From assembly GCF_001653565.1 (NCBI RefSeq), contig NZ_LYPB01000091.1:1-64000 (forward strand): 64,000 nucleotides of DNA. The letters run 5' to 3'. The stretch comes from Paenibacillus oryzisoli (GTDB lineage Bacteria > Bacillota > Bacilli > Paenibacillales > NBRC-103111). Below are positions 25,282 through 34,040 of the stretch, piece by piece. Numbering within the stretch: the first letter of the stretch is position 1; every line of letters starts with the position of its first letter. The notes under the pieces are model-generated. The model was given only the letters and a program-made list of their open reading frames with translations. It made no database searches and had not been told where the DNA came from. Both the position numbers and the translations under genes were made by a program.

Positions 25282-26448
25282 CTATTTGCTTAGCGTCCCT
25301 GGCATTTTAACAAGTGGTTCAGCCAATGCTTCTAGCTTATTTTTCAAATCAACTTGTTTGGATTGCTCTAATTTACTGAAATCCGTCCATGTTGGTCCAA
25401 CAGGCGAAAGTGTGTTCATCGTTTCAATAACAGTTGCTAAACTTTTGCTGATTTTATCATCCAAGGCCGCATCTTTCTTCTTCAATTCCACTTTCACAAG
25501 ATCATAGATCGCTTGGGCGCCTTCTACATTTGCTCGGATTACCGGCACTGTTGCACCACTCCAACGCTCTTCTTCACCTGTAATCTTGCTAGATTGGGCT
25601 TCTTCCATCAATTCCCCTACACCTGCGATAAAATCTGTAGGTGAAATCGTTGTCGCTGCAATCGCTTGTTGCATTTTCTTGCCATCTTCAAGCAAACGCG
25701 CTGCAAATGGCTCGGCATCCTTGATGTTTTTCTTCACAAACAATAAGTATTCGATTCGGTGATAACCAGTAAAAGCAGGATCCTTCTCGCTTTTGAAATC
25801 ATCTACGCGAGCATCCATCACGCCATCCAGTTCGGCGAACGTTTCGATGATCGGTTCGATTCTCTCATACGGCATGCGTGCTAGTCCATATGCTTCCGAT
25901 GCTTTTTTCAAATCGCCGCTCTTAATAGCTGTGTTCAATTGATCGAGCAAAGTCACCAATTGGTTACCCTGGTCTTGTACATATTTATTATAAGCTTTGG
26001 CTGCATCCTTCATCGCTGCAGATGCTTCAATGACGTCTTTGTTAACAGCACCTTTATTGTCGGCAAATGAAGTTGTCAGCTCCGTCAACGCTGCTTTGAG
26101 ATTCGTATTCAAAGCCTTTAAAGTAGGGTAGTCTAACTTATCTTCCTTCAATCCCGCTTCAAGCGGAGTCAGAAATTTTTCAACTTTAAAATACAATTCT
26201 GGGAATTTAGGTTTAACTTCATCCTCGAAGCTCGCCCATTGATCTTCTAGTTGATCAGCAAGTTTCTTGGCATCTTTCACTTTTGAAGCCTCTATTTGAA
26301 CTTTTAAGTTATCGACACTTGTCACTAAAGTCGTCGAACCATCTTTAAATGGTACCTTTGCAACCTCGGTTGGTTCTGATTTGCCACAACCTGCAAGGAC
26401 AAGCGTGGTTGCTGCTGCTAACATCATAACTTGATATCTTTTTTTCAT
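25282..26448 (-). CDS. efeO: EfeO, iron-binding lipoprotein (imelysin-like)
   Basis: A 388-residue lipoprotein. The signal ends at a lipobox (LVLAGC, Cys about 21). The C-terminal imelysin/M75-like domain has the HxxE metal motif in GYHRIEYLLF near residue 230. EfeO is thought to bring iron to EfeU or EfeB. The N-terminal 100 residues after the lipobox form a helical region similar to the extracellular part of EfeU. ATG 26448 follows GGAGGG. It is the middle gene of the operon, 27 bases after efeU. Confidence 0.92.
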   Translation of the reverse strand: MKKRYQVMMLAAATTLVLAGCGKSEPTEVAKVPFKDGSTTLVTSVDNLKVQIEASKVKDAKKLADQLEDQWASFEDEVKPKFPELYFKVEKFLTPLEAGLKEDKLDYPTLKALNTNLKAALTELTTSFADNKGAVNKDVIEASAAMKDAAKAYNKYVQDQGNQLVTLLDQLNTAIKSGDLKKASEAYGLARMPYERIEPIIETFAELDGVMDARVDDFKSEKDPAFTGYHRIEYLLFVKKNIKDAEPFAARLLEDGKKMQQAIAATTISPTDFIAGVGELMEEAQSSKITGEEERWSGATVPVIRANVEGAQAIYDLVKVELKKKDAALDDKISKSLATVIETMNTLSPVGPTWTDFSKLEQSKQVDLKNKLEALAEPLVKMPGTLSK

Positions 26449-26475
26449 GGGAAATACCCTCCACTTATCTTTTAA

Positions 26476-27963
26476 TTAGGATTTACTCTGAATAGTCACA
26501 TTTCGATTAGCTATGGTTTGAAGACGATCTCTGACCACAGCAAAGAGTGCCAGAAGCAATAGGATGAATTGTGGGATTGCGCTCTCTAAGGTTGGATAAA
26601 GAGCAACAGCATCCCAGCTAGGCAGCCAATCGGCTGTCGTTGCCGGCAGATAACCCGCTAATTGAAGTCCATGAACGCCCATTCCGGCAAATTTGAAACA
26701 TAAGTAGAATACAAACACACTTGAAATTAAGAAAAATGGTCGCATTGGAATACGTAATCCGATTTTCAAAATGAGAAATGCAATCATGAGAAGCATGCCT
26801 ACACCAATCCCGATCCCGCCAAGCAATGAAGCGAGAGAAATCGAAGATGCCATTCCGATCATGAATAAGACCGTCTCTGTTCCTTCTCGAAACACAGCTA
26901 GAAAGGCAAGTATGCTTAGTGAGGTCAAACTGCCAGTTGCCAACGCCTTTACGCTTTGATTACGAATATAGGATTGCCAATTGGAAATACTTGATTTGCT
27001 ATGCAGCCAATAACTCATGTACAAGAGCATAAGAGCGGCAAAAACTCCCGTACAACCAGCAATCAGAAAGTTGTTATTTCCAAAAGCACTAGCCGAGAAC
27101 AACTGCTTGACCACAATGCCTAGCCCCAGACTGACAACTAGTCCGCCATAAACTCCAAACCAGATCCATCTTTTCTTGTCGCCATGACCCGATTTGTTGA
27201 GAAACCCGAGCAATGCAATAATGACTAATAGAGCCTCTAACCCTTCCCGCAAAATAATTGTGGTCGCATCTAGCATCGTATAGCTTGTCTTGGACGCTAA
27301 TGGCTGTAGGTCTGCCTGCATGCGTGCAATCGTCCCAGCGGCAGCTTCCATTTGAGGCGGACTAGCTGAAAGCTGAGCGTAGGCTGTCACCATATCCCTC
27401 TCCATCGAGGTATATACTGCTTGTGACTGTGTCAAAACGATTCCCTCAATAAGTAACCACGAATTACGCAAGGTTTGAATACTTTCGGAAGCCCCTTCCG
27501 TATCGTTCTGCTTCACTTGATCTGTTGCTTTCTCCAACAACGTAACTAGCGACGCAACAGTCACCTTACTATCACTCCGGGCTGATGAACCGAACACGGT
27601 GAGATTGCCTTCTACGAAATACGTATTCAGCGTATGTAAATCCTTCAACTTTGCCGCAAGCTTCACAGCGTCGACTGGTTGCTTCATCGTTTGCAGTGAA
27701 GCTTCGCCCATGGCTCCTTCTATTTTCTGATACGCTGCTAAGGATTGTTCCTTAATCCCATCTTCATAGCTCAGCCAATTGATTTGAAAAGCTTCAAACA
27801 ATTTCGTCGCTTGCTCAATATTGCCGTTTTCTGCAGCTTGAATGGCATTAACGATGCCTACATCTTCTTTGGCCAGATCATCCTGCGGTTTGGCACTAAC
27901 GATCATAGGCACAGAAAGCATCAATAGCAGTGCTATCCAGCTGGTTACAAGAACTTTCCGCAA
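26476..27963 (-). CDS. efeU: EfeU, FTR1-family iron permease
   Basis: A 495-residue membrane permease. The signal (about 1-25) is followed by a long extracytoplasmic helical domain to about residue 225, then seven helices of the FTR1 fold. Both REGLE-type iron motifs are present: ILREGLEALL (about 239-243) and FREGTETVLF (about 359-363). It imports iron, ferric after EfeB oxidation in the family model. The start is probably TTG 27963, nine bases after AAGGAG; TTG 27972 sits inside the site. It is first in the operon behind a promoter and a perfect Fur box. Confidence 0.92.
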   Translation of the reverse strand: MRKVLVTSWIALLLMLSVPMIVSAKPQDDLAKEDVGIVNAIQAAENGNIEQATKLFEAFQINWLSYEDGIKEQSLAAYQKIEGAMGEASLQTMKQPVDAVKLAAKLKDLHTLNTYFVEGNLTVFGSSARSDSKVTVASLVTLLEKATDQVKQNDTEGASESIQTLRNSWLLIEGIVLTQSQAVYTSMERDMVTAYAQLSASPPQMEAAAGTIARMQADLQPLASKTSYTMLDATTIILREGLEALLVIIALLGFLNKSGHGDKKRWIWFGVYGGLVVSLGLGIVVKQLFSASAFGNNNFLIAGCTGVFAALMLLYMSYWLHSKSSISNWQSYIRNQSVKALATGSLTSLSILAFLAVFREGTETVLFMIGMASSISLASLLGGIGIGVGMLLMIAFLILKIGLRIPMRPFFLISSVFVFYLCFKFAGMGVHGLQLAGYLPATTADWLPSWDAVALYPTLESAIPQFILLLLALFAVVRDRLQTIANRNVTIQSKS

Positions 27964-28024
27964 TCCTGTCAACTCCTTCTGCGTGGTAACACGTTACCTT
28001 CTCACACTCATTTATAAATAATAC

Positions 28025-28039
28025 TGATAATCATTATCA
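28025..28039. promoter_or_regulatory. Fur box, perfect 7-1-7
   Basis: TGATAATCATTATCA is the exact 15-base Fur consensus. It lies about 20 bases downstream of the -10 of the efeU promoter, so iron-loaded Fur would block initiation or early elongation. Confidence 0.95.
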
Positions 28040-28059
28040 CCGTAATAATTACTCTGTTT

Positions 28060-28087
28060 ATTTTACTCCAATCCTCTTATCTGTCAA
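28060..28087 (-). promoter_or_regulatory. efeUOB promoter
   Basis: Perfect TTGACA, 16 bases, TAAAAT on the minus strand, between the spoVK terminator and the Fur box. Confidence 0.75.
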
Positions 28088-28100
28088 TTGCTTTCTATAT

Positions 28101-28136
28101 AAAAAAAGCCAATTAACTTAAATAAGTTAATTAGCT
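28101..28136 (-). terminator. Terminator of spoVK
   Basis: A 14-bp stem (AGCTAATTAACTTA / TAAGTTAATTGGCT) with a 2-base loop and seven T on the minus strand. Confidence 0.9.
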
Positions 28137-28146
28137 CTATGTGCTG

Positions 28147-29124
28147 TTATTTAAATTTCACATCTTCTGGTCGAATCGACATCAGCTCAAGTTTGGAAGG
28201 AGCATTCACATATTGACTTAACAAACGTACAGCTTGATGCCGCATCGCTTTCTCCAAAATATTCCTCACGTACCTCGCATTGCTGAATGAACGCCAAGTC
28301 ATCGCTTTCTCTTCGGCAAGATGTTGCTTTAGCTTCGCAAGGGTTTGCGGCAGCAACACGTATTCCCGTTCCTTCGCCATAAGTTCAGTAATTTGTATTA
28401 ATTGATCGATGGCATAATCCTCAAAATCAATCTGAATTGGAAAGCGTGAAGGAAGTCCAGGGTTCGTGGCTAGGAATTGCTCCATTTCCTCACTATATCC
28501 CGCTAGAATGAGGATGAAATCATTTTTCTTATCTTCCATTCCTTTGACCAAAGCATCAATTGATTCTTTCCCAAAATCCTTCTCGCCGCCGCGTGCCAAG
28601 CTATATGCCTCATCAATAAATAGGACGCCGCCCATCGCTTTTTTCATGAGTTCACGCGTTTTAAGTGCAGTATGTCCAATGTATTCACCTACGAGGTCTG
28701 CACGCTCCACTTCAATGAAATGCCCTTTACTGAGTACGCCCATTGCATGAAACATACGTCCTAACAATCGTGCTACTGTCGTCTTCCCTGTTCCAGGGCT
28801 GCCCTTGAAAATCATATGGTACACATGAGCATTGCTCATAAGACCGGCTTCAACTCGAAATTGCGAGATCTGCAGCAGCGCATAGATTTCATGCACCAAT
28901 TCTTTGACATTTTCTAAGCCAATCAGCCCATTCAATTCTTTGAACACATCCGATAGCGGACCCTCCATCGGCGTCCTTTTGCCAGAGATCATCGGCTCGG
29001 CGTCGGCAAGGGGTGAAGCGCCTGACTGCCCGCCTGCTCCCTCAACAGTTCGCCGCTGACTGCCAGGTTCCGGCTGCCGTAAAACGATGTTGATTTGTCT
29101 GGATGGCAAGCTTCTACCACTCAT
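28147..29124 (-). CDS. spoVK: Stage V sporulation protein K-like AAA+ ATPase
   Basis: A 325-residue AAA+ ATPase of the SpoVK/CbbX branch. The N-terminal 55 residues are a low-complexity tail. Walker A is GSPGTGKTT (about 108-116), Walker B is VLFIDEAYSLARGG, and the sensor region is ILAGYSEEMEQFLATNPGL. In B. subtilis SpoVK is made in the mother cell and needed for spore maturation; its target is unknown. ATG 29124 is six bases after GAGGTGA. I cannot make out a sigma-E promoter with confidence. Its neighbourhood with hflX is conserved apart from the efe insertion. Confidence 0.88.
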   Translation of the reverse strand: MSGRSLPSRQINIVLRQPEPGSQRRTVEGAGGQSGASPLADAEPMISGKRTPMEGPLSDVFKELNGLIGLENVKELVHEIYALLQISQFRVEAGLMSNAHVYHMIFKGSPGTGKTTVARLLGRMFHAMGVLSKGHFIEVERADLVGEYIGHTALKTRELMKKAMGGVLFIDEAYSLARGGEKDFGKESIDALVKGMEDKKNDFILILAGYSEEMEQFLATNPGLPSRFPIQIDFEDYAIDQLIQITELMAKEREYVLLPQTLAKLKQHLAEEKAMTWRSFSNARYVRNILEKAMRHQAVRLLSQYVNAPSKLELMSIRPEDVKFK

Positions 29125-29249
29125 GAGGATCACCTCGTTTACATGATGGTTAATTAGTACGTATCCACCATCCTACGCTTGTAAACACCAATTTAGACCG
29201 CAGCATCTGCCCGAATTCCATAGTCTTTGCATATTTACTTCAATCCCAA

Positions 29250-30251
29250 TTAAGTTAGCATAAGCAAAGTCACGAATGTCTCCTTATCCAAAGCACCAAA
29301 GTAGCGCTTCAATTCCTCGTCTGCCAATCGTTCGCGAACCGCACTTTCCTCATATCGCACGCCACTCAGCTTATTTTCGAGCTCAGCGACATCATGGGCA
29401 CCAAAGAAATCGCCAAATATTTTAACATGCTGAACATGACCTTCTTCGATGTTTAATCGAATATCTACCCTGCCAACACCTTCAATTCTTTTGGCATGCT
29501 GAATGGTGCTTTTAGGTGATTTGCCATAATTCCAATCCCAGTTCTGATATCGTTCCTCTGAAATCTGATGAATCTGCGTCCAATCTTCCTCAGTTAATTT
29601 ATATGTAGGCACCTTAGATTCCTCAGCTCCGAAAATGGAAAGAAGCAACTTCGTCCGAAAGGCTGCCATCGTCATTGGTACCTCCAGAAACTCCACGATG
29701 TTTGCGACTCGACTTCGTATTGATTTAATTCCTTTGGATTGAATTTTATCAGGATCGACACGCAGAGCCGAAACGACGTTTTCGATCTCTGAATCGAATA
29801 ACAGGGTCCCATGACTGAACATTCTACCCTTGGTTGCAAATTGCGCATTGCCTGAAATTTTGCGTTCCCCTACTTGAATATCATTGCGACCTGTTAATTC
29901 AGCTCCGATACCAAGTGACTGCAATGCCTCAACAACAGGCGCCGTAAACTTCTGAAAATTATGAAACGAATTCCCGTCATCTTGGGTAATGAAGCTGAAA
30001 TTCAAATTTCCTAAATCATGGTATACCGCACCTCCACCAGACAACCGGCGTACCACATGCAGCTTGTTTGCTTTCACATACTCAGGATTAATTTCTTCTA
30101 ACGTATTCTGGTTCTTGCCAATAATAATCGAAGGTTCGTTTATATAAAAAAGTAAATAACTCTCTCCCGCTGGTAGCTTGCGTAAGGCGAATTCTTCGAT
30201 GGCTAGATTGATTCTCGGATCTGTGATACCTTCATTATCGATAAACAGCAT
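29250..30251 (-). CDS. lplJ: Lipoate-protein ligase (LplJ type)
   Basis: A 333-residue lipoate-protein ligase. It attaches free lipoate, through lipoyl-AMP, to lipoyl domains such as GcvH and E2 subunits. Family marks are the N-terminus LFIDNEGITDPRINLAIEEF, the RRLSGGGAVYHDLGNLNFSF nucleotide/lipoate loop (about 68-87), GNAQFATKGRMFSHGTLLFD, and the C-terminal accessory domain from about 245. ATG 30251 follows AGAAGGAG. The GNAT gene ends 13 bases upstream, so the two may be cotranscribed. The length is that of LplJ/LplA rather than the shorter LipM. Confidence 0.93.
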   Translation of the reverse strand: MLFIDNEGITDPRINLAIEEFALRKLPAGESYLLFYINEPSIIIGKNQNTLEEINPEYVKANKLHVVRRLSGGGAVYHDLGNLNFSFITQDDGNSFHNFQKFTAPVVEALQSLGIGAELTGRNDIQVGERKISGNAQFATKGRMFSHGTLLFDSEIENVVSALRVDPDKIQSKGIKSIRSRVANIVEFLEVPMTMAAFRTKLLLSIFGAEESKVPTYKLTEEDWTQIHQISEERYQNWDWNYGKSPKSTIQHAKRIEGVGRVDIRLNIEEGHVQHVKIFGDFFGAHDVAELENKLSGVRYEESAVRERLADEELKRYFGALDKETFVTLLMLT

Positions 30252-30264
30252 AGGGATTCTCCTT

Positions 30265-30744
30265 CTATTTCAATAAGTTTGTCGTCAGCGTACGATTTAA
30301 GGTCTGCATCCCAAGGGATGCATAGAAACGTAAAGCACGTTCATTAAATTCCCAAACATTCAGCTCGAGTGATTCAGCTTCACGAGCTCGTGCCCAATCA
30401 ACAGACGCCTGATAGAGTCGCTTACCAATTCCCTGACGCTGATATGCAGCGGCAACGGCAAGTTCATTTAAATAGGCATACTTGCGTGATACTAGTGCTT
30501 CATAGTTTGGGCTTCGCTTCATCTCTAGCATTGCGACACCGACGATATGCAAGCCAATCTCTGCAACAATAATTTCTTTATCCGTCCGATCCGAGAAGCT
30601 TCGATACCAGCCCATTGCCACAACATGATCGAGTTTGGCAAATCGGTCTGGCAATGCCTCTGCATGCTCTTCCTGGCCTTCGCGAATAATCGCATTCACA
30701 GCATGGTAGTCTTCCCCTGTTGCCGTTCGAAGTCGCACTTCCAT
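30265..30744 (-). CDS. GNAT-family N-acetyltransferase
   Basis: A 159-residue GNAT. The acetyl-CoA loop is LAVAAAYQRQGIGKRLYQ (about 92-110), preceded by a beta bulge (AYLNELAV) and followed by LELNVWEFNERALRFYASLGM. The substrate is unknown. ATG 30744 is preferred, nine bases after AAGGAGG; the TTG one codon earlier is also possible. It precedes lplJ by 13 bases on the same strand and is divergent from another GNAT gene. Confidence 0.85.
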   Translation of the reverse strand: MEVRLRTATGEDYHAVNAIIREGQEEHAEALPDRFAKLDHVVAMGWYRSFSDRTDKEIIVAEIGLHIVGVAMLEMKRSPNYEALVSRKYAYLNELAVAAAYQRQGIGKRLYQASVDWARAREAESLELNVWEFNERALRFYASLGMQTLNRTLTTNLLK

Positions 30745-30793
30745 CAAAGTCTTCCTCCTTTAACATGAATGGGTACAAAGTTGGTATTAATGA

Positions 30794-30822
30794 TTGAATT
30801 TTTATGCATTAAATTGTATATT
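30794..30822 (+). promoter_or_regulatory. Promoter of the plus-strand GNAT gene
   Basis: TTGAAT, 17 bases, TATATT, about 35 bases before ATG 30858. Confidence 0.6.
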
Positions 30823-30857
30823 CATGTAACATATAAGTGAGGATGGAGGGCCTTTTC

Positions 30858-31664
30858 ATGAAAACAGAACACGGTTATTTCGAATTTCTTGATCGCATCG
30901 CTGCAAATACATGGCCAGCTGAAAGTACTACAATGGTTGATCAATGGCGCATTAGAGTATCTAACGGGATAACGAAGCGAGCAAACAGCGTGTTTGCTAT
31001 AGGACCATACCCGAGTGATGACAAATGGCTGAACTATGTTGAACAATTTTACCATAGTCATGGGTTACCTGCCATTTTTCATATAAGTACTGCCTCTCCT
31101 GATCAATTAGACAACTTGCTGCAAGACCAGGGCTACGAACTAGATACACCATGTTATCTGATGACGGCCAAATGCCAACGAGTAGCTGATCACGCGGAAG
31201 AACGTCTTCAGAAGCGATACCCGTCAGCACGATCTCTCAAAATAGAAATTACACATGCTGTAACTACTGAGTGGCTGGATGCCTTCCTCCTTTTAGAGAA
31301 ATACCCAGAGGAGCGTCGGAGCTTCTATCAAGGATTAAGTGATCGCATGCCGGAACCGAAAGCTTTCATCACATTGAAGAACCAAGGTCAGATTGTCGCA
31401 CTTGGCACAGCAATTGTAGAAGGATCATGGGCTGGTTTCGTCAATGTGATCGTACATGAAGAATACCGCGGCAAGGGATATGGCTATGCCATTCTTCATG
31501 CAATGACGAGTTGGAGCATCTCCCAAGGGGCGACTGAACAATATTTGCAAGTGATTGCGGACAATGTCCCCGCAGTTACGTTATACGAGAAGCTAGGGTA
31601 CCAAGTGACATATGGCTATCATTACCGAGTGAAGTATGATTTGGAGGCTCTTGTATCATCCTAA
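30858..31664 (+). CDS. Two-part GNAT acetyltransferase
   Basis: A 268-residue protein with a degenerate N-terminal GNAT-like half (to about 125) and an active-looking C-terminal GNAT (about 130-260). The second half has VNVIVHEEYRGKGYGYAIL as its CoA loop and VPAVTLYEKLGYQVTYGYHYR at its end. The substrate is not evident. ATG 30858 is chosen because GGAGGG lies eight bases upstream; the GTG at 30837 would precede that site. It reads into the SDR gene 39 bases downstream with no terminator between, so they may form an operon. Confidence 0.85.
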   Translation: MKTEHGYFEFLDRIAANTWPAESTTMVDQWRIRVSNGITKRANSVFAIGPYPSDDKWLNYVEQFYHSHGLPAIFHISTASPDQLDNLLQDQGYELDTPCYLMTAKCQRVADHAEERLQKRYPSARSLKIEITHAVTTEWLDAFLLLEKYPEERRSFYQGLSDRMPEPKAFITLKNQGQIVALGTAIVEGSWAGFVNVIVHEEYRGKGYGYAILHAMTSWSISQGATEQYLQVIADNVPAVTLYEKLGYQVTYGYHYRVKYDLEALVSS

Positions 31665-31703
31665 CTAAGAATTTCTTAGGATGAAAGGAGCCCATTACAT
31701 CAA

Positions 31704-32570
31704 ATGACTGCCACCAAAGAAAAACCGACTTTTCCCCCGCAGCATCAGAATCATCAACCCGGCATTGAAGCCGAAATGAAGCCACTTCCCGAATTTGAGA
31801 ATAAGAGCTATAAGCCCGCTGGCAAATTGAAGGATAAAGTTGCCATCATTACGGGAGGTGACAGTGGGATCGGACGGGCAATTGCCGTAGCTTACGCCAA
31901 AGAAGGTGCCGATGTCATTATCGTTTACCTCAATGAGCACAAGGACGCAGAGGAAACTCAGCAACATGTGGAACAAGCGGGCCGTGAATGCTCACATATT
32001 GCAGGCGACATCGGCGATGAGCATTTCTGCAAACAGGTCGTTGCCCAAGTTATTCAAAAATTCGGCAAACTGGACATTCTTGTTAATAATGCTGCTGAGC
32101 AGCATCCTCAGCAAAGTATAGCGGATATTACGTCAGCGCAGCTTGAACGCACATTCCGCACGAATATTTTCTCCTATTTTTACATGACGCAAGCCGCTCT
32201 TCCGCATCTTAAACGGGGTAGTGCGATTATTAACACCGCTTCCATCACGGCTTACCATGGTCACGAACAATTAATTGATTATTCATCAACGAAAGGTGCC
32301 ATAGTTACCTTCACCCGCTCACTCTCCTTACAATTGAGCGCCAAAGGAATCCGAGTGAACGGTGTTGCTCCTGGTCCCATCTGGACACCGTTAATTCCCT
32401 CTACATTTACAGCGCAGGAAGTTGAGGTCTTCGGTTCTACGACCCCGATGCAACGTGCCGGACAGCCTAGTGAATTAGCACCCAGCTATGTGTTTCTAGC
32501 AAGTGAAGATGCCTCTTACATGGCAGGGCAAATTCTTCATGTCAATGGTGGTACCATCGTAAATGGATAA
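31704..32570 (+). CDS. Short-chain dehydrogenase/reductase (YdaD/YhdF-like)
   Basis: A 288-residue classical SDR with a 35-residue N-terminal extension rich in P, H and Q. The cofactor loop is TGGDSGIGRAIA (about 49-60), then NNAAEQHP, the catalytic Ser in NTASITAY and Tyr-x3-Lys in YSSTKGA. The N-terminal extension and D-x-x-x-G pattern match the YdaD/YhdF group, which in B. subtilis is part of the general stress regulon; whether this applies here is inference. ATG 31704 lies about 14 bases after AAAGGAG, a wide spacing. A bidirectional terminator follows. Confidence 0.9.
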   Translation: MTATKEKPTFPPQHQNHQPGIEAEMKPLPEFENKSYKPAGKLKDKVAIITGGDSGIGRAIAVAYAKEGADVIIVYLNEHKDAEETQQHVEQAGRECSHIAGDIGDEHFCKQVVAQVIQKFGKLDILVNNAAEQHPQQSIADITSAQLERTFRTNIFSYFYMTQAALPHLKRGSAIINTASITAYHGHEQLIDYSSTKGAIVTFTRSLSLQLSAKGIRVNGVAPGPIWTPLIPSTFTAQEVEVFGSTTPMQRAGQPSELAPSYVFLASEDASYMAGQILHVNGGTIVNG

Positions 32571-32574
32571 GAAA

Positions 32575-32614
32575 AAGCATGACAGATAGCGGTATCCCGC
32601 CATCTGTCATGCTT
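32575..32614. terminator. Bidirectional terminator, SDR and YdcF genes
   Basis: AAGCATGACAGAT...ATCTGTCATGCTT with an inner GCGG/CCGC stem, between convergent genes. Confidence 0.9.
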
Positions 32615-32617
32615 TCT

Positions 32618-33331
32618 TCATTTCAACCCGAGTTTTAATTGTAATTTGGTCAAATACCAATTCGAGTAAGCAAGTGTTTCTCTCGTGTCATGATAAGGCA
32701 TGAATAGCACATCAGACTTGGCCCCCGACACCAGCGGATCTTTGAAACCAATCGTTTCTGCGATATCGAGTGACCGTGAGCTATGAAACTTATGTGTGAT
32801 GATGATTGAGCTAACAAGCGACTTCTCATCCATAATTTGTTTACTGAATAGTAAATTCTCATATGTACTCGTTGCCATAGGCTCAAGAAGTATGCTTGTC
32901 TTCGGCACTCCATTCTTCACCAAGTAGTCCCTCATGCCCTCAGCTTCTGTCAGCTTAGAACCATTATGATCCAAACCACCGGATACAATAAGTTGTTTGA
33001 ATCGCCCCTGCTTGTACAACTCCACAGCCAAGTCCAGCCGTTCTTGCAACCCAGGACTTGGGATATCATTGCGCAGCGATGCTCCTAGTACGATCCCGAC
33101 ATCGACTTGCTTAGGCAAACTTGGTTGATTCGGTCCTAACTGTATTTTCCATTGGATAAACACGACCCAACTCACCAGCAAAGCAAAAGAGATGAGAACG
33201 AATTGAAATGTTCTTACAAATAAGCGATACAATCTGGATGGCTTTTTTCCTTTGGACGCACTAGCCTTCTTCTTCATTGGTGCAGGTTCGATAGCGCGTT
33301 GTTTTTTGTTCATGCTAGGCTTAGCCGGCAT
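32618..33331 (-). CDS. YdcF/SanA-family (DUF218) membrane-anchored protein
   Basis: A 237-residue protein with a basic N-terminus (to about 32), one membrane helix (about 38-62) and a DUF218 domain outside. Visible blocks are VDVGIVLGASLRNDIPSPGLQERLD, LIVSGGLDH, EAEGMRDYLVKNGVP and TSTYENLLFSK. In E. coli SanA and ElyC of this family affect envelope integrity; the biochemical role is unsettled. ATG 33331 follows AAGGAG. The upstream hydrolase gene stops five bases before, and that stop overlaps the ribosome site, so the two are cotranscribed. Confidence 0.85.
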   Translation of the reverse strand: MPAKPSMNKKQRAIEPAPMKKKASASKGKKPSRLYRLFVRTFQFVLISFALLVSWVVFIQWKIQLGPNQPSLPKQVDVGIVLGASLRNDIPSPGLQERLDLAVELYKQGRFKQLIVSGGLDHNGSKLTEAEGMRDYLVKNGVPKTSILLEPMATSTYENLLFSKQIMDEKSLVSSIIITHKFHSSRSLDIAETIGFKDPLVSGAKSDVLFMPYHDTRETLAYSNWYLTKLQLKLGLK

Positions 33332-33336
33332 CCTTC

Positions 33337-33996
33337 CTACTCCTTATCCAGAAATGTACTTACCTGCCGAAATAAGGCTGGGGCGTCTTCGCTCAAACAG
33401 ATTAAATGATCCGATTTGGCGTGCCAGTGAAGCTCTCGCTGTCCTCTGAGCTTGCTATAAATATACCGCGCACTCTGCGGATGAATCACTTGATCTCGCT
33501 CCGCTTGCGCTATCAGGGTTGGCTTATTCACTAAACTGAGCTCCGGCTTCAGGTGTCGGACGAGTCTCGTAAATTGCCAGGTTGCAACGAGTGGGGTAGA
33601 TTTCCCCTTAATTAACGTAATTTTGCGTTGATACTTCCATTCCTCACGAAGGACACTCAAGAGCCGGCCTGGGCTGACGTAAATGACCGCGGTATTTAAT
33701 AGTATGAGTCTCCGCACAGGATAACGAACTGACAAGTAAGCTGCCAGTAAACCTCCCATTGAGAATCCAACCATATCGAATGACCCATACGTTTCCGTCA
33801 TTTTGGCGGCATGCCCTTCAGCTGCCCCCACCCAATCTTCCCAACGTGAAGCGTGAAGCTGATGACGGCTTTCTCCATTCCAAGGTAGGATTGGCACCTC
33901 ACATAGCTGACCACGCTCTCGCAAATGCCGAGCTAACGGCTCAACCTCATAAGGTCCACCTGTAAATCCATGGAACAATAGGCACGGTTGTTTCAT
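33337..33996 (-). CDS. Alpha/beta hydrolase, carboxylesterase-like
   Basis: A 219-residue serine hydrolase. The oxyanion block is LLFHGFTGGPYE (residues 5-16), the nucleophile elbow is GFSMGG, and the acid/His parts are AERDQVIHP and SDHLICL. The size and order resemble Est30-type carboxylesterases of Bacillus. The natural substrate is unknown. ATG 33996 is chosen because AGGAG lies about nine bases upstream; the GTG at 34005 abuts that site. It follows the cyclophilin gene by 44 bases and precedes the YdcF gene by 5. Confidence 0.88.
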   Translation of the reverse strand: MKQPCLLFHGFTGGPYEVEPLARHLRERGQLCEVPILPWNGESRHQLHASRWEDWVGAAEGHAAKMTETYGSFDMVGFSMGGLLAAYLSVRYPVRRLILLNTAVIYVSPGRLLSVLREEWKYQRKITLIKGKSTPLVATWQFTRLVRHLKPELSLVNKPTLIAQAERDQVIHPQSARYIYSKLRGQRELHWHAKSDHLICLSEDAPALFRQVSTFLDKE

Positions 33997-34040
33997 GAGA
34001 TCCACTCCTATCTTTTAATGAAAATATTCTTCATGTTAGT

